The notes under the pieces: model-generated
Seen by the model: the letters and a program-made list of their open reading frames with translations, nothing else
Database searches by the model: none
What the model was told of the DNA's origin: nothing
Program-made: the position numbers and the translations under genes
Part shown: piece by piece, positions 14,283-15,476 of the stretch
Numbering within the stretch: the stretch's first letter is position 1
How the letters are laid out: each line of letters starts with the position of its first letter
DNA from: Bacillota bacterium
GTDB lineage: Bacteria; Bacillota; Clostridia; Peptostreptococcales; Anaerovoracaceae
DNA length: 15,476 bases
Direction: 5' to 3'
NCBI GenBank assembly: GCA_017936025.1
Contig: JAGBGL010000138.1
Coordinates: forward strand, 1 to 15,476

Positions 14283-14341
14283 AGAGGGCAGAGGCTGAAA
14301 GCGTTGAAAACACTGCGTTTTAGCCTTTAAAAAAAGTTAAA

Positions 14342-14379
14342 AAACATGCAAATTATTTTTTAAAAAAGCTTGCATTTTT
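14342..14379. repeat. Inverted repeat overlapping the rpsJ promoter -35
   Basis: ATGCAA (14346-14351) and TTGCAT (14370-14375) form an inverted repeat around the T/A palindrome TTTTTTAAAAAA (14356-14367), with T residues after the second arm. It overlaps the proposed -35 TTGCAT, so it may be an operator or a weak terminator for upstream transcription. Confidence 0.45.
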
Positions 14380-14398
14380 GACAAGGGTGGTTTATACT
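14370..14398 (+). promoter_or_regulatory. Promoter of the S10 ribosomal operon
   Basis: TTGCAT (14370-14375), a 17-base spacer and TATACT (14393-14398). It leaves a leader of about 240 bases before rpsJ. A TTGACA at 14378 is only 9 bases from the -10 and is not usable with it. Confidence 0.65.
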
Positions 14399-14404
14399 AA
14401 AAAA

Positions 14405-14633
14405 GCTTGTGTAAGGCGATGAAGTAGGAAGTTACCTTGCTATAGGAGAATTTCTACCGAGAATTGTCCCCACCAGATGGGGGCGAAGGGATTCGCCGGC
14501 TTTTGTTCTGTGCTAAAAAATAAGAAACGCACGGAGCCGTGTACTACACAAGACGAAGAATAATGTACATGTGCTGAAAAAGCGGGCAAGAGAACCCCTT
14601 GTACGAGCATAGCGAAAACTGTACAAAAAAATT
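14405..14633 (+). ncRNA. Structured leader RNA of rpsJ (candidate ribosomal-protein autoregulatory element)
   Basis: The long untranslated leader can form several helices: GTAGGAA (14424-14430)/TTTCTAC (14451-14457); CCCC (14468-14471) with the G run at 14479-14483; GGCGAA (14482-14487)/TTCGCC (14492-14497) with a GGGA loop; GTGC (14510-14513)/GCAC (14529-14532); and TGTACA (14554-14559)/TGTACA (14620-14625), with TGCT/AGCA inside. The last helix ends 8 bases before AGGAGG, so folding could affect initiation. It contains the second copy of the 23-nt motif (14522-14544). S10 operons are often controlled by L4 binding to the leader in other bacteria. Whether this leader works that way, and whether it belongs to a known Rfam family, is not known from the sequence. 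Confidence 0.55.
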
Positions 14634-14644
14634 AGGAGGAAAAA

Positions 14645-14956
14645 ATGAGCGAATTACAGAAAATCAGAATCAAGCTGAAGGCCTATGACCACGCGTTATT
14701 AGACCAGAGTGCAGCTAAGATCGTAGAAACAGCTAAGAAAACTGGCGCTGAAGTTTCCGGTCCAATTCCGCTGCCAACAGAAAAAGAGGTTATCACAATC
14801 TTAAGAGCGGTTCACAAGTATAAGGACTCCAGAGAGCAGTTCGAACAGAGAACGCACAAAAGACTGATTGATATCACAAGCGCAACTGCTAAAACAACTG
14901 ATGCGCTGACTAAGCTGGATTTACCTGCAGGCGTTGACATCGAAATCAAACTGTAA
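14645..14956 (+). CDS. rpsJ: Ribosomal protein S10 (uS10)
   Basis: 103 aa, the usual size. Landmarks are [11 protein letters not shown] near the start, GPIPLPT (residues 39-45), and the almost invariant [18 protein letters not shown]. It is a small-subunit head protein that also acts in transcription antitermination as NusE. AGGAGG (14634-14639) is 5 bases from the ATG. First gene of the S10 operon, preceded by a long leader and followed by rplC after a 128-base spacer. Confidence 0.98.
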   Translation: MSELQKIRIKLKAYDHALLDQSAAKIVETAKKTGAEVSGPIPLPTEKEVITILRAVHKYKDSREQFEQRTHKRLIDITSATAKTTDALTKLDLPAGVDIEIKL

Positions 14957-15084
14957 GGAAAACGGCTTACAAGAAACAGTAAGGGTACTCCCCTTAGTAA
15001 GATTGCATGAGAGGGAAACGGTCAAATGAGTTGCAGGCCGGATCCAAACCAGGGCAATCCGCTGTAAGAATTAGGAGGAAAAAT
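14957..15084 (+). other. rpsJ-rplC spacer with potential hairpins
   Basis: A 128-base non-coding spacer. CTTAC (14966-14970) can pair with GTAAG (14979-14983), or TAAGGG (14980-14985) with CCCTTA (14991-14996) as an alternative. CGGAT (about 15040-15044) can pair with ATCCG further down (about 15057-15061). An in-frame ATG at 15007 would add 26 residues to L3, but it has no ribosome site and L3 proteins begin at the [13 protein letters not shown] segment. Confidence 0.4.
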
Positions 15085-15476
15085 ATGAAAGCAATTTTAG
15101 GAAAGAAAATCGGAATGACACAGATTTTCACTGAAGCTGGTGAAGTTATTCCGGTAACAGTGATCGAAGCAGGTCCTGAAACAGTAACTCAGATCAAAAC
15201 AGTTGAAACAGACGGTTATGATGATGTACAGATCGGTTTCGAAGATGCAAAACCACAGAGAATCAACTAGCCAATGACTGGTCACTTCGCTAAGAATGAC
15301 ATCGCAGTTAAAAAACACCTGGCTGAATTCAAAGCTGGTGAAGGCGAAACTTACGAAGTAGGACAGGTTATCACAGTTGCTGACTTCGAAGTTGGAGCAA
15401 AAGTTGACGTAACAGGAACTTCCAAAGGTAAAGGAACTCAGGGCGAAATCAAAAGACACGGCCACCACAGAGGACC
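15085..15476 (+). CDS. rplC: Ribosomal protein L3 (uL3), interrupted by in-frame TAG, 3' end beyond window
   Basis: ATG 15085 with AGGAGG (15073-15078) at 6-base spacing. Codons 1-61 read [20 protein letters not shown] and on to [11 protein letters not shown], the L3 N-terminus. Codon 62 is TAG (15268-15270). The same frame then continues, without shift, as [20 protein letters not shown] and later [20 protein letters not shown], unmistakable L3 sequence to the window edge (130 codons of an expected 205-215). The family commonly has lysine at codon 62 (N-K-P), so AAG to TAG is a one-base change. L3 nucleates 50S assembly and is essential, so either the TAG is a sequence error, or it is decoded, or translation restarts (nearest ATG is codon 64 at 15274, without a clear ribosome site). 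Confidence 0.92.

Noticed and set aside
14378..14398. TTGACA at 14378 as -35 of the rpsJ promoter
   Set aside because: Only 9 bases separate it from TATACT; TTGCAT at 14370 has the correct 17-base spacing.
15007..15084. N-terminal extension of L3 from an upstream in-frame ATG
   Set aside because: No ribosome site stands before 15007, the added residues do not resemble L3, and AGGAGG is ideally placed for ATG 15085.

Overview
The window looks like a chromosomal housekeeping region of an anaerobic, low-to-moderate GC Gram-positive bacterium (Bacillota, probably class Clostridia). The basis is strong AGGAGG ribosome sites, sigma-A-type promoters with 17-bp spacers, many short hairpin-plus-T terminators, a stand-alone ECF energizing module, a two-subunit iron-sulfur L-serine dehydratase, a PC4/YdbC-like protein and a LytM-domain protein resembling SpoIIQ. 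A family such as Anaerovoracaceae would fit, but that is a guess. I see no phage, insertion sequence or CRISPR array.

Layout: the first 44 bases are the last 13 codons and stop of tuf (EF-Tu), followed by an intergenic repeat and a terminator. Then come an 81-aa membrane protein of unknown function and an NhaC-family antiporter, each with its own promoter and terminator. After a repeat-rich gap (2177-2537), a probable operon runs from a promoter at 2475 to a bidirectional terminator at 6664: a 45-aa membrane peptide, aroD, ecfA1, ecfA2, ecfT, trmB. A LytM-domain protein lies on the minus strand. It is divergent from an aminotransferase gene that is followed, across a hairpin terminator, by sdaAB-sdaAA (serine to pyruvate and ammonia). 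A YdbC-like ssDNA-binding protein has a perfect consensus promoter. Next is a cluster of a TTG-initiated nucleoside kinase-like protein, a PfkB-family kinase and a cysteine-rich LUD protein. Finally, after a 636-base gap rich in inverted repeats, rpsJ and the beginning of rplC (start of the S10 operon) run off the right edge.

The most unusual points are these. (1) rplC contains an in-frame TAG at codon 62, where a lysine is usual, and the frame continues as clear L3 sequence on the far side. (2) ecfA2 ends in TAG and the very next codon, in the same frame, is the ATG of ecfT, so one amber codon separates two partner proteins. (3) A family of hairpin-forming intergenic repeats shows base-pair covariation between copies. 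(4) The rpsJ upstream region carries a duplicated 23-nt motif plus an upstream 8-mer complementary to both copies. (5) tuf and rpsJ, often near neighbours in Bacillota, are here separated by about 14.6 kb of metabolic and transport genes.

Functionally, the region mixes translation (tuf, rpsJ, rplC, trmB), vitamin/metal uptake energization (ecfA1-ecfA2-ecfT), amino-acid catabolism (aminotransferase, sdaAB, sdaAA), aromatic biosynthesis (aroD) and ion homeostasis (NhaC family). nhaC-like, the aminotransferase gene, rpsJ and rplC share a narrow codon choice (for example mostly CTG for leucine in the antiporter), which suggests high expression.
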